A stretch of DNA of 64,000 bases, taken from NCBI RefSeq assembly GCF_030158565.1, contig NZ_JAOASQ010000020.1, forward strand, positions 1 through 64,000, read 5' to 3'. The position numbers and the translations under genes are program-made. The stretch's first letter is position 1; the number at the start of each line of letters is the position of its first letter. The stretch is from Limnohabitans sp. GTDB lineage: Bacteria; Pseudomonadota; Gammaproteobacteria; Burkholderiales; Burkholderiaceae_C. The notes beneath the pieces were generated by a model. That model saw only the letters and a list, made by a program, of their open reading frames with translations. It ran no database searches and was not told the origin of the DNA. Positions 1 to 9,095 of this stretch are shown piece by piece.

Positions 1-56
1 GTTTCCTGTATCTGCGCAACGTCAAGGGCTTCAAGTGGAATCACAAGCGCGTGTAG
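1..56 (+). pseudogene. IS3-family transposase (OrfB) fragment
   Basis: The first bases encode, in the frame ending at the TAG at 54-56, a short peptide ending NVKGFKWNHKRV. This resembles the segment of IS3-family OrfB transposases that normally reads WNHKRVYRIY. The match breaks exactly where the next residue should be Tyr: GTGTA runs straight into unrelated sequence that belongs to the integrase remnant on the other strand. The rest of the element lies off the left edge, so I see only an internal slice truncated at its right side. The family assignment rests on about 17 residues and is therefore moderate. Confidence 0.5.
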
Positions 57-447
57 GCTTGCAGAACTGTTTGACGGTGTTTGTCCACTGCTGGGCATGC
101 TTTGGATTGCGCCATCCCAAGCGTTGATTTTCAATGTACTGGGCCGCGCATTCACCAAATGTTGGTACTGTCGATTGGGCCGCCTTAGCTGCTTGAGCCT
201 CAATGGGGTCATTGCCTTTACGAACCTCGCTGGAGCTGTTATGGGCTTGAATACGTGCGTCCTTCAGGCCAACCTGCGGGTAGCCACCAAGACCCATCTC
301 ACGACGCTTGCCAGCGATTACGTAGCGAAGAACCCATTTAGCCGTCTGATTTTTGCCGACAACGAACCATAAGTTGTTGCCATCGCTGTACTTGCCGGGA
401 GATTTCAGAAGGGATTTACACCGAAGTTCATTGAGTCCACCTTGCAT
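57..447 (-). pseudogene. Truncated tyrosine (P4-type) integrase, N-terminal part
   Basis: The product would be an integrase of the phage P4/DUF4102 type. The N-terminal arm-binding domain is recognisable: KYSDGNNLWFVV, W-LRYVIAGKRREMGLGGYP, LKDAR and GNDPIEA follow the usual order, and the core-binding domain begins with FGECAAQYIE and WRNPKHAQQW. Homology stops after about 125 residues. The reading frame then continues ten codons into antisense transposase sequence before a stop at 31. The catalytic domain with the R-H-R-Y residues is absent, so the protein cannot recombine DNA. The start at 447 is the only plausible ATG, and AGGTGGAC lies upstream. It is a relic of an integrated element cut by an IS. 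Confidence 0.75.
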
Positions 448-472
448 GTCGGTCCACCTTTCAGTCCACCTT
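435..472. repeat. Three direct copies of GTCCACCTT at the integrase start
   Basis: The nonamer GTCCACCTT occurs at 435-443, 452-460 and 464-472, that is, around the integrase start codon (AAGGTGGAC on the gene's strand). Short direct repeats beside an integrase gene are typical of arm-type integrase or excisionase binding sites. That role is inferred here, not shown. Part of the array also serves as the ribosome binding region. Confidence 0.5.
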
Positions 473-611
473 TATGTGGTGTACCATTGTGGCTCATCTT
501 GTATTATTTTGTACAGTGCTGAAGATGTAAGTAGTTGAATAAAAACAATTTATTTATTCAGGGGCACACGGGGAGCAGCATATATGGCGGACACCGCTTC
601 CGCCAAAAAAT

Positions 612-646
612 AAAAAGCGCCGAATGCATCGCATTCGGCGCTTTTT
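612..646 (-). terminator. Strong intrinsic terminator
   Basis: AAAAAGCGCCGAATGC (612-627), loop ATC, then GCATTCGGCGCTTTTT (631-646) form a perfect 16-bp stem with A/T tails on both sides. It lies 57 bases past the stop of the lipoprotein gene on the minus strand and could work in both directions. Confidence 0.9.
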
Positions 647-702
647 TCATGGGCTTGCTCCAACAGCACGTAATGATCGCTGGGGCAAACCGAACCTCAC
701 GC

Positions 703-2826
703 TCAATTCGAATACTTTCTAAAAGTATAGAAATGGCTCGCATCCCACGCATCACTGGTCCGACTGATCAGGTCAATGTCCGTGACGGTGGTTTCATAAG
801 TAGTGTTCTTGAAGTTTCCGTTCACACACTGAGGTGCTGCGGCACCCTCTCCACAGTAAATGGATGAACTGCGGGCAGAAGTCCTGAACTGTACGGAGTC
901 TTCGTATCCCGAGCGAAGCCATTTCCCTCCACTGAATTGCGCAGCGTTTCCATAAGCGCCATAAATACGGGCACGGTATGTCGCTGGTTCAGAACCTTTG
1001 AGCAATGGATTGGAGTCGCTGGCTACTGACCATGTGAAATCCACCTTGTTGCCCTGGGGAACGAAATAGCCAATGCTTTGGTGTTGGACCAATGTCAATG
1101 CATTTTGAGCCTGGTAACTGACAGTTGGAAGCGCAGATATCAGGTTTGGCAGGGGCACAGACTTTTTGAAACCATCCACTGTCTTGGAGCGGGCGGTGGT
1201 TTTGAAATATTGAGTTGCACTGGCGGTATCTGTCGTATTGCCAGAAAAATAATAATCGAACTTCCAAGTCCCGAACTGTGGTAATTTTTCCAACTGTGCA
1301 TCGGTCATGTCTTGGTCTACGAAAAACAAGAAGGAGCTTTCTCTGATTCGAGGATGCATGTCAACCACTGGTGGTTCACCTGCATATTTCGACTGAATTC
1401 GCAGAAAGCCAGTCCCCGTAGGAGCGCCATTTTTTTCCACTGTCAAGTAGGAGTAATTGCACACCCCTCCGGTCACATTGGGCTTCATGTTGAATTGGCC
1501 CTTATCACCTGCCTCATTGTAAGGAGGCGTGGTGATGACCACTTTCACCCAATTTTTGGTGCGATCGTTGCACGGCAAGTCAAACACATAACCCACGCTG
1601 TCATAGGTGTTGGCCTGATCTTTGGGGAACTCGCGTCTTTGCGCATAAGGACTCACCCCGCCTGGAAGGTTGTATTGATTGCCGATGATCCGGTATTGGT
1701 TATCTGTGGGATCGAGCCTCGCCACATTTTTCTCGTACTGGAAGTTGCCGTAATCGTCTTGCCAGCGGTAGCCAAACACCACGTCGCCCGCACTGGGGCC
1801 ACTGGCGACTGACTCAGCGACGGTGTAGTGGTACTTGGGGGAGATGAATTTCACGCCAGGATTCGCCGTGAAGATTCCACCAAAATGCTGGTCAAACTTG
1901 ACGACAGCGCCATTCTGTTTGTACGCCCCAGGATTTTTTCCATAAAAGATGGCTTGGCACTGCGCAGCCGTGATATCCGCCGCGGTCCCTCTGGCATTGC
2001 TGGTTCGGGACACTTTGTCCAGTGCATAGCAACTGGTCATTTGGTCCAGCAGGGCTTGGAGCTTGACGCTCATTCCATCGGTCGCCAGTTCGTTGGCATT
2101 CACTGCTGGCAGGGTCTTGTAACTGGCGGCGCTGCTGAAGCTGACATTCGGCAAGTCTTCACCTTCTTTGACGGCTTTGCGCAAGGTCAGATCAATGGTG
2201 GAAGAAGAGCCTTTAGGCTCAATCTTCACATCGAGCGAGTCCAACAACTTGTCAAAACCTGTGCCGTTGGCGGCAAAACTGACGGTTTGCGGGTTGGTGT
2301 TCGCAGACAAATTGAGCGCATCGAGCAAAGGCTTGATCGCAGCCAGCATTTCCTGATTTTTGGAAGCCAAGGTCGAACTGCTGATCGTGGCCAATTTGGC
2401 GGCAATCTCACTGATCAAACTTGTGGGATCGCCCGTAGGTGACAGACGGGCGGCAATCAGGTTGGTCAGTTGGTTGACGTTGGCTGTGGCTGTGGCTCCT
2501 GCCTCGGCCACAACGCTGAGCAATTTGGTGGAGCCATCATCCGCGATGATGATCAAGGGAAATTTGGCGGTTGCGGGGATGGATGCGCTGTAGCTCCCAT
2601 CGGCCGCAACCGTTGCCGGGCTTTGCAGCAAGGCGACACCATCAGCGCTGTAGATCTGCACCGTGGCGGCAGCCATAGGTGCACCGGTGGCGGCTATGCC
2701 CGCAAGAGCGATGGTGCTGCTGCCTAGTGTGCTGGCGGTATTGCCACCACCTCCACAACCTTGAATGCCGAGCAGGCCAAAACTCAGTAAGGCCACACCG
2801 GCTGTTGAGATGCTTGTCTTGATCAT
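703..2826 (-). CDS. Large putative lipoprotein of unknown function
   Basis: The product is about 707 residues. The ATG at 2826 is chosen over one 20 codons upstream because AGAGGA sits 7 bases before it and because it starts a proper lipoprotein signal: MIKTSIS, a hydrophobic stretch, then GIQGC followed by GGGG. The Cys would be lipidated and the protein anchored in the envelope. The next 60-70 residues look like a carboxypeptidase-regulatory-like beta domain (IALAGIAATGAPMAAATVQIYSADG). The rest is not recognised. The strong terminator at 612-646 ends the unit. It lies on the same strand as the CHAT operon but is separated from it by 200 bases, so it is probably a separate transcript. Confidence 0.8.
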   Translation of the reverse strand: MIKTSISTAGVALLSFGLLGIQGCGGGGNTASTLGSSTIALAGIAATGAPMAAATVQIYSADGVALLQSPATVAADGSYSASIPATAKFPLIIIADDGSTKLLSVVAEAGATATANVNQLTNLIAARLSPTGDPTSLISEIAAKLATISSSTLASKNQEMLAAIKPLLDALNLSANTNPQTVSFAANGTGFDKLLDSLDVKIEPKGSSSTIDLTLRKAVKEGEDLPNVSFSSAASYKTLPAVNANELATDGMSVKLQALLDQMTSCYALDKVSRTSNARGTAADITAAQCQAIFYGKNPGAYKQNGAVVKFDQHFGGIFTANPGVKFISPKYHYTVAESVASGPSAGDVVFGYRWQDDYGNFQYEKNVARLDPTDNQYRIIGNQYNLPGGVSPYAQRREFPKDQANTYDSVGYVFDLPCNDRTKNWVKVVITTPPYNEAGDKGQFNMKPNVTGGVCNYSYLTVEKNGAPTGTGFLRIQSKYAGEPPVVDMHPRIRESSFLFFVDQDMTDAQLEKLPQFGTWKFDYYFSGNTTDTASATQYFKTTARSKTVDGFKKSVPLPNLISALPTVSYQAQNALTLVQHQSIGYFVPQGNKVDFTWSVASDSNPLLKGSEPATYRARIYGAYGNAAQFSGGKWLRSGYEDSVQFRTSARSSSIYCGEGAAAPQCVNGNFKNTTYETTVTDIDLISRTSDAWDASHFYTFRKYSN

Positions 2827-3026
2827 TTTTTCCTCTTGTGAATTGAAATCTTCATCGAAACAACAATGGGTTAATAAAATTGACACAAAAGAGTCTAGTA
2901 CTCAGAGCTGAAAAATACCAGTTTTTGTAATCAATCAAGCATTTTCAACACTGCATCAGGACAAAGCAAAACACGAGAAGTAAATATTAGTGAGTCAAAT
3001 TTTCGTGGGCACGTTGAACTGCAGGC

Positions 3027-5999
3027 TCAACGCCCCCCTTCACCCACCAGCGCATAAGGTGCCCAAAACGCGGGGTGGCCATAGCTGGGGGATTTCATGG
3101 TTGACAGCATGCCTTGGCGCAGGGCTTCTGCGCGGCGAATGGCGGGGTCTTTCTGATACGCGGCAAACGTTTGCGTGGTCAGCTGCATCGCGCTTTCTGA
3201 CTCCACCGACCAGTGCGTCACCAACAGGCTGCGGCTACCGGCGAAGAAAAAGCCCCGAGCCAATCCGCTCAAGGCTTCTTCGGCTTTGCCATCGGCACCG
3301 GCCGTGTTGCAAGCCGACAGGACCACCCAGTCTGCGTTGAGCTTGAGCGACAACACATCTTCCAGCGTGAGCAAGGGCGACTCATTGGGGTTGCTGTTGC
3401 CCGCCATGGCCAGCGCGGGTTGGTTCAAATTGGGCAGATCACCGGCCAACAAACCGTGGGTGGCAAAGACCACCACTTTCTTTTTGCCCAGCACACCCGA
3501 AGCACTGCTCTTGAGCACCGACTGACGTGTGGCGTCTTTACCCAAGATCACGTCCTGCGCAGGATTGGCCACCATGATTTTGGCCAGCTCCAGCACTTCG
3601 TCACGCGTCTCGGGCAAGGTGGGCAGCTTGCTGTAATTCACATAGGTTTCTGCATCCATCACGTTGCGCGATACGGACTCCAAGGCGCGCAGTGCAACGG
3701 CCGACCGGACAACCGAGCCGACCGGGGCTGCGGCGACTTGGCTGGCTTTGGGATCAAAGGCGGGATCCCCCCAGGCCATCAAGGCTTGCGGACTGGACGC
3801 TTGTTCCCCCAGTTTTTTCAAGGAGAGCCAGCCGTTGGCGGTGGGCACGTGGCTGATCGCCAAGTCCTTGATGAGCCATGAGGACTCAGCGGGGCTGCTT
3901 GCGGCATTGGGGCTGCGCGTCAGAACGGCCAGTGGCAGTTGCGCCAAAGCACCACTGGTGGCCACGATCAAATGCGCTTTGCCTTGCAGCTTGGCGTCCA
4001 AGGGGCCCAACAGTTCTTTGTAGAGTTGGTGCGAATCAGCATGGGCAAAGGCAGGCGCCTTGCTGCCGTATCCGGCCACATCGAGTGTTTTGCGAATGCG
4101 CGTGACCAAGCCTTGAACAGCGCTTTCGGTCAAGGGTGAGCGGTGAAAGCTCACACCGCCTTGCGCATCAATGGCCCAGACATAAGTTTGATCGTCCATC
4201 GGCAAGATGGACACAAACAGTTCGTCCGCTTTGAGTTGCTTGGCCACGTCGGTGTGGCTGGGCGACTTGGGCTGAATGAGTTGGAAGTACTCCGGATATT
4301 GCTTTTGAATTTGCGCTTTGTATTCCTTGCGCTGCGCTTCCAGCTCGAGCTTGCGTTCACGCATCTGTGCCACCACTTGGGGATTGCGCTTTTCGGCCAC
4401 CTCGGAGTTTTGATTCGCAATGTAGGTGCTCAGGTTGGTGATTTCGTTGCGCGCATCTTGCTCTTTACGAATGATGTCCGACAAGCCCGGCACGTTCACA
4501 CCCGCACGCACGGCTGCTTCGGTCAAGGCCTGTTGCACGCTGGAAGTGCCGATCTGGTCAGCCACGGTGAAAAGAGTTTGAGCGTCCTGCAAATTGCTGG
4601 CAGCTGTTGTGGACAGAAGCTGCATGTAGCTTTGCAAAATGAAGCGCTTCATTTTTCGCTGAATCGCGTTTTCGGCAAAGTCACCTGACAGCGATTCGGG
4701 TGCGCTCAGGTTCAAGCTGGCCTTGTCAAATGCCAAACGGGCTTGGTCTTTTTGACCGCCCATGGACAGCGCTTGAGCCAGCAAGCCACGAGTCAACGCC
4801 GTATAAAAATGAGCCTCTCCAAAAGAGGCCACATTGCTTTGCAACTCCGCATCCAACAATTTAACGGCTTCTGCGTAGCGTTGTGCTTTCAAATAAGCCC
4901 AACCACGCAATGCCACTTGCTTGTCAACACGACCGGCCTTTTGCCTAGCTACCTCGGCCACATCCAATCGTTTGATCAGCTGCGCCCAGTCGTCCATGCC
5001 CGCCAAGGCCACATGGATCTTGTCTTGTGCACTCAGGCGAAAGTGCGATTCTTGGTCCAGGTTCTGCGCATCCAAAAGGGTCTCAATCTTTTGGCTGAAC
5101 TGCAGGGCATCTTTGAACTGACCGGCCGTGTTGTAGTGCTCTGCCAGCATCATGAAAAAGCGGACCATGCTGGGCTCCGAAAACCCGAAAGATTTGGCCG
5201 TTTTAAAAACCTCGCGCAAAGTCCACTCGGCGTCCGAGGCCAGCCCCGCATCCATTTGACGTTTCGCATGCATGGCCTGAATCACCAACAAATATTCCTG
5301 TCCTCGTTCTTTGATTTGAGCGTCAGAGGTCCAACTCAACATGCGCAACACGTCTTTGCTTTTGGCTACTGCCAATTTAGAGCTCTCGATGGCTTGTGTC
5401 CATTGCCCCGAACGGCTCTCCAGCTCGGACTTTCCCGCAAAGTAGATCATCTCTGCACGCGCAATGCTGTAAGGCGCAAGCCCACGGCGCGGCAGCATGC
5501 CAAATTCGTTGCGGATGATGCCGCCAGCCTGGGTGACCAGCTCCCCTGCGCGCTTGAGATTTTGATCCTGCATGTAGTAGTAGGACAACTCAATCTGCGC
5601 GTTGACCCTCAAGGGCAACCAGGGAATTTCCTTGGCTAATTCTTCACCCAAACGGTAGGCCTCGACTCGATCCCCTTTGAGCCACATCAGCTCACGCAAA
5701 GAGGATTTCGCCCAGTTGTCGTTTGCGAAGGGCATGGCCTCACGCAGGAATTTTTCTTCATTGACCGTGTCGCCCAACAACCTGGCGGCTGTGCTTTTTT
5801 CTTTGAGCAAGGCCTCTTTGGTGGCGTTCAATGCGCCCGGATCTACTGGCTTATTGACCAGCTCTTGCAGGCGCTGGGCTTCTTTCGCTGAAATCTTGAG
5901 CTGCCCCACCTCTTCCATTTGCGCCCAGGATGCGCTCGAAAAAAGGCTGCCAAAGACCACGACAGCAACAGCCGCCCAGACGGAAAGACGCTGTGACAT
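3027..5999 (-). CDS. Exported TPR-CHAT protease, copy 1
   Basis: The product is a cysteine protease of the CHAT family (caspase-like, clan CD), about 990 residues. The start at 5999 is preferred over upstream ATGs because GGAG lies 6 bases before it and a signal peptide follows (MSQRLSVWAAVAVVVFGSLF, then SASWAQ). Residues of about 80-500 are helical, TPR-like repeats. A basic/acidic coiled segment (about 510-580) precedes the C-terminal CHAT domain. Catalytic His848 lies in FATHGLLAGDLP and Cys897 in VLSACNTAGADGK. The protein ends in ALVGEGGR like its two neighbours. It is the last gene of the caspase/CHAT operon, 67 bases after copy 2. Its CHAT domain is closer to copy 3 than to copy 2. 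Periplasmic location is inferred from the signal peptide. The substrate is unknown. Confidence 0.88.
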   Translation of the reverse strand: MSQRLSVWAAVAVVVFGSLFSSASWAQMEEVGQLKISAKEAQRLQELVNKPVDPGALNATKEALLKEKSTAARLLGDTVNEEKFLREAMPFANDNWAKSSLRELMWLKGDRVEAYRLGEELAKEIPWLPLRVNAQIELSYYYMQDQNLKRAGELVTQAGGIIRNEFGMLPRRGLAPYSIARAEMIYFAGKSELESRSGQWTQAIESSKLAVAKSKDVLRMLSWTSDAQIKERGQEYLLVIQAMHAKRQMDAGLASDAEWTLREVFKTAKSFGFSEPSMVRFFMMLAEHYNTAGQFKDALQFSQKIETLLDAQNLDQESHFRLSAQDKIHVALAGMDDWAQLIKRLDVAEVARQKAGRVDKQVALRGWAYLKAQRYAEAVKLLDAELQSNVASFGEAHFYTALTRGLLAQALSMGGQKDQARLAFDKASLNLSAPESLSGDFAENAIQRKMKRFILQSYMQLLSTTAASNLQDAQTLFTVADQIGTSSVQQALTEAAVRAGVNVPGLSDIIRKEQDARNEITNLSTYIANQNSEVAEKRNPQVVAQMRERKLELEAQRKEYKAQIQKQYPEYFQLIQPKSPSHTDVAKQLKADELFVSILPMDDQTYVWAIDAQGGVSFHRSPLTESAVQGLVTRIRKTLDVAGYGSKAPAFAHADSHQLYKELLGPLDAKLQGKAHLIVATSGALAQLPLAVLTRSPNAASSPAESSWLIKDLAISHVPTANGWLSLKKLGEQASSPQALMAWGDPAFDPKASQVAAAPVGSVVRSAVALRALESVSRNVMDAETYVNYSKLPTLPETRDEVLELAKIMVANPAQDVILGKDATRQSVLKSSASGVLGKKKVVVFATHGLLAGDLPNLNQPALAMAGNSNPNESPLLTLEDVLSLKLNADWVVLSACNTAGADGKAEEALSGLARGFFFAGSRSLLVTHWSVESESAMQLTTQTFAAYQKDPAIRRAEALRQGMLSTMKSPSYGHPAFWAPYALVGEGGR

Positions 6000-6066
6000 C
6001 TTCACTCCAATTCTTAAAACTTCTTGAAAGCAGGAATTCATTTTGAATCGATCCATGGCGGCAGAA

Positions 6067-9060
6067 TCAACGCCCACCCTCCCCCACCAGTGCGTAGGGC
6101 GCCCAATAAGCGGGGTGACCATAGCGAGCGTCTTGCATGACCTTGAGCATGCCGAGTTGCAAGGACTGCGCCCGGGTCGATTGACTTTCTGCCCCGTAGA
6201 CTTTGAAGGTCTCGGTGGTGAGCATCATGGCGCTTTCGCTTTCGACCGACCAGTGCGTGACGAGCAAACTTTTCGCACCTGCATAAAAGAACCCACGCGC
6301 CAAACCTGAAAGCGCCTCTTCGTTCTTGCCATCAGCCCCAGCCGTGTTGCAAGCCGACAAGATGACCCAATCGGCGTTCATGCGCAGCCCCAGCACGTCT
6401 TGCAAGGTCAGCAAGGGCGATTCATCGCGCGAACCGGAACTGGCCATGGCCAGAGCAGGTTCAGACAATCCTGGCAAATCACCGGCCAACAGACCGTGGG
6501 TTGCAAACACCACCCATCTTTTGTTCTTGAGCTGACCGCTGTCACTCGATTGCAAGACAGACAGGCGTGTCGCCTTGTCGCCCAACAGAACATCTGTGGC
6601 AACATTCGATTTAATCAAACGCGCCAGGGCCAACACCTCCTCACGTGTTTCAGGCAAGGGCGGCAAGGAGGCATAAGTGACCGGGTCCACATGCGGCTGG
6701 CTCAAATCTGCACTGCGCACGGCACGGGTTGTGACGGCGGAGCGGACACCCGCCTTCTGGGCCGCAACGTTTGCGGGACTCAAAGTGAACGATGGGTCCC
6801 CCCACGCGATCATGGAAGCTTGGCCCGAGACCGTCTTGGGCATCTTGCGCAATGCCAACCAGGATTGGGCCGAAGAAATTTGACTGATGGCATGGCTCTT
6901 GATCAGCCAAGGCGCATCTTTGTCAGCCCCTTGAGGCCATGGGGCATTGACCAAAACCGCATAAGGAATTTGTCCCAAATCGCCACTGGCGGCGATGATC
7001 AATTGCTGCGCACCGGCCATGTGGCTTGCCTGTGGCGCCAGCAGCTCCTGATACAGACGGAACGCATCGTCATAACGGAATCTGGGTGCTTGGGTGCCCA
7101 GCCCCGCCACATCCAGGGTGGTACGCAAACGCTTGACGATTTGCGCCACTTCATCTTGTTTGAGCGCACTGCGATGGAAGTGCAAGCCACCATCTGGCCC
7201 GACACCAAACACATAGGTCTCCGCCTCAGTGGGCACAATGGCCAGGAAATATTCGCGGGCTTTGAGCACGCCTGCAATGTCTGCTGAAGTGGGGGTGCGC
7301 GGCTGCAGCAACTGAAAATAATCTGGAAACTCTTTCTCGATTTTCAGCTTGTAGTTTTTCCTGCTGGTATCGAGTTCCTGAACCCGCTTGCGCATGTCCG
7401 CGACAATCTGCGCTTTGTCTGCCGCAGCACCAGACATGGATTGGTTGTTCAGGTATTGGTACAAAAAAGCCAGCTCTGATTTGGCATCTTGATCCGCACG
7501 GGCCACTTCGCCCAATGCCGGTTGCGTGATCGATGCCCGTGCAGCGGCCTCACCGATGGCTTTCTGGACCGAGGATGAAATCAAGGTATTGGCAACGACA
7601 AAGGCTTGCTTGGCGTCCTCCTGCTTGTCCGCGCTCTCAGCCTTGGCGCTGCGAGACAGAAAGCCCAAATACTCCTTGTAGATTTTCTTTTTGACCTTCA
7701 AGTAAAACGGGTGCTCCTGATTGACGTCGGGCAAGGTCTCCGCATCTGCCAATGTCTTGAAGGCATTTTCAAACTCGGTTTTGGCCTGTGCCGATTTCGC
7801 AGGATTCCTTGACAAAGCCACCGCATACATGCCTCGGCTCAGGCCTGTTGCATACGCCTGCGCACCGATGTTGGCCACCGCCCAATTCATATGGCCCCGG
7901 TACCAATTTTCTGCCGCTTGTGTGCGCCCTGTCTGCAAGTAGGCAAAGGCGCGGTACTCGGTCAAAGCGGCGATGGGCTTGAGCGCGGGATCGTTGGCTG
8001 TGATTTTGTCCAACTGGTCGGTTTGAGCCACCAGGTCTTGCCAACGCTCCAAACCGGCCAAGGCCCTGATCACGCGATTAACGGTCCAAAGCGACTGGGC
8101 GGTGTTTTCTTTCAGGCCACTGGCAGCGACCATCGCTTTGACCTTGTTGGCCGTGTCGAGTGAATCCTGAAAACGACCCTGAATGAAATACAGGTCTGCC
8201 GTGGTACGGTACAAATGCCATAGGTGCTGGTCCGTGAACCCGTAAGACTTGAACAAGGCCAAAGCACTTCGCAGCGACTCTTCGGCATCAGACGTCGCAC
8301 CCATCTGCATCTGGATCATCGCGTGCGAGACCGCCGCGTTGGCGTGGTTGCTGCGACTGAAGTTGGCCAACCATGGACTGACATAGCGGTCATGCGAAGC
8401 CGCCAACTCAACACCTTTGCTTAAGGCTTGTTGACTGAACTTCAACGCCTCGCCATACCGACCTTGGTACTGAAAATACTGAGCCTGGGCAATGGCAAAC
8501 TCCATTTGCACCCTGACTGGCCAATAGCGCCCCTCAGGGGGCCTTTGGCGCTTCATGTCTTCTGCAATCAAGCCACTGGCTTCAGTGAGCATCCTCTGCG
8601 CATTTTGGTACTTCCCATAATCGAGAAACGAACCAGCGAGCTTGATGCGCACCCGCATCGCAGCGATCGGCTCTTTGGTGTCCTGATAGATCCCCTCCAT
8701 GATCCCAAAGCCCTCAGGCGCGGCGCTGCCCTTCTCAATCAGGAGCATGCCCAGATTCCAGCGTGGGGACAAATTGTTGGGTTGTGTCCGGTACCACTCT
8801 CGAAGAACCCGCTCACGCTCATTGCGGTCATTGAGTTTGAAGGTGGCGTCTTCCAGTTTTTGGTAATGCAGCGCGACATCTTTGTCGGCCAAGCCCGCAG
8901 GCAAGGCTTGCTTGAGCACTTCACGCAACTGGGCCTCTACAGCGGGTGTCATTTCGGCACCCGAAGGCAGCTCTTGTGCACAGACCGCATGCGTCATCAA
9001 GCCAAAAGCTGCAATCACACACACCAGTCTCTTGGCAAAATAACTTGAGAAATCTTTCAT
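6067..9060 (-). CDS. Exported TPR-CHAT protease, copy 2
   Basis: This 997-residue paralogue has the same plan as its neighbours: a signal peptide (hydrophobic LVCVIAAFGLM, then HAVCAQ), a long helical TPR-like region, a charged coiled segment near 520-590, and a C-terminal CHAT domain. Catalytic His855 (FATHGLLAGDLPG) and Cys904 (ILSACNTAGADGK) are both present, 49 residues apart as in the other two copies. It is the most divergent of the three: around the active site it has GLSEPALAMA and LQDVLGLRMNADW where copies 1 and 3 share NLNQPALAMA and LEDVLSLKLNADW. It follows copy 3 by 35 bases and precedes copy 1 by 67 bases. CHAT proteases often act downstream of a partner that binds their TPRs, and the adjacent caspase is a natural candidate. 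Confidence 0.88.
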   Translation of the reverse strand: MKDFSSYFAKRLVCVIAAFGLMTHAVCAQELPSGAEMTPAVEAQLREVLKQALPAGLADKDVALHYQKLEDATFKLNDRNERERVLREWYRTQPNNLSPRWNLGMLLIEKGSAAPEGFGIMEGIYQDTKEPIAAMRVRIKLAGSFLDYGKYQNAQRMLTEASGLIAEDMKRQRPPEGRYWPVRVQMEFAIAQAQYFQYQGRYGEALKFSQQALSKGVELAASHDRYVSPWLANFSRSNHANAAVSHAMIQMQMGATSDAEESLRSALALFKSYGFTDQHLWHLYRTTADLYFIQGRFQDSLDTANKVKAMVAASGLKENTAQSLWTVNRVIRALAGLERWQDLVAQTDQLDKITANDPALKPIAALTEYRAFAYLQTGRTQAAENWYRGHMNWAVANIGAQAYATGLSRGMYAVALSRNPAKSAQAKTEFENAFKTLADAETLPDVNQEHPFYLKVKKKIYKEYLGFLSRSAKAESADKQEDAKQAFVVANTLISSSVQKAIGEAAARASITQPALGEVARADQDAKSELAFLYQYLNNQSMSGAAADKAQIVADMRKRVQELDTSRKNYKLKIEKEFPDYFQLLQPRTPTSADIAGVLKAREYFLAIVPTEAETYVFGVGPDGGLHFHRSALKQDEVAQIVKRLRTTLDVAGLGTQAPRFRYDDAFRLYQELLAPQASHMAGAQQLIIAASGDLGQIPYAVLVNAPWPQGADKDAPWLIKSHAISQISSAQSWLALRKMPKTVSGQASMIAWGDPSFTLSPANVAAQKAGVRSAVTTRAVRSADLSQPHVDPVTYASLPPLPETREEVLALARLIKSNVATDVLLGDKATRLSVLQSSDSGQLKNKRWVVFATHGLLAGDLPGLSEPALAMASSGSRDESPLLTLQDVLGLRMNADWVILSACNTAGADGKNEEALSGLARGFFYAGAKSLLVTHWSVESESAMMLTTETFKVYGAESQSTRAQSLQLGMLKVMQDARYGHPAYWAPYALVGEGGR

Positions 9061-9095
9061 GGCAAATGCGTCTTCAATATGTTGCTGATGGCGCT

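Noticed and set aside
2827-3026. A small gene or terminator between the CHAT operon and the lipoprotein gene
   Set aside because: No open frame with a start signal is present, and the only inverted repeat (GTTGA/TCAAC near 3013-3031) is short and lacks a T-run.
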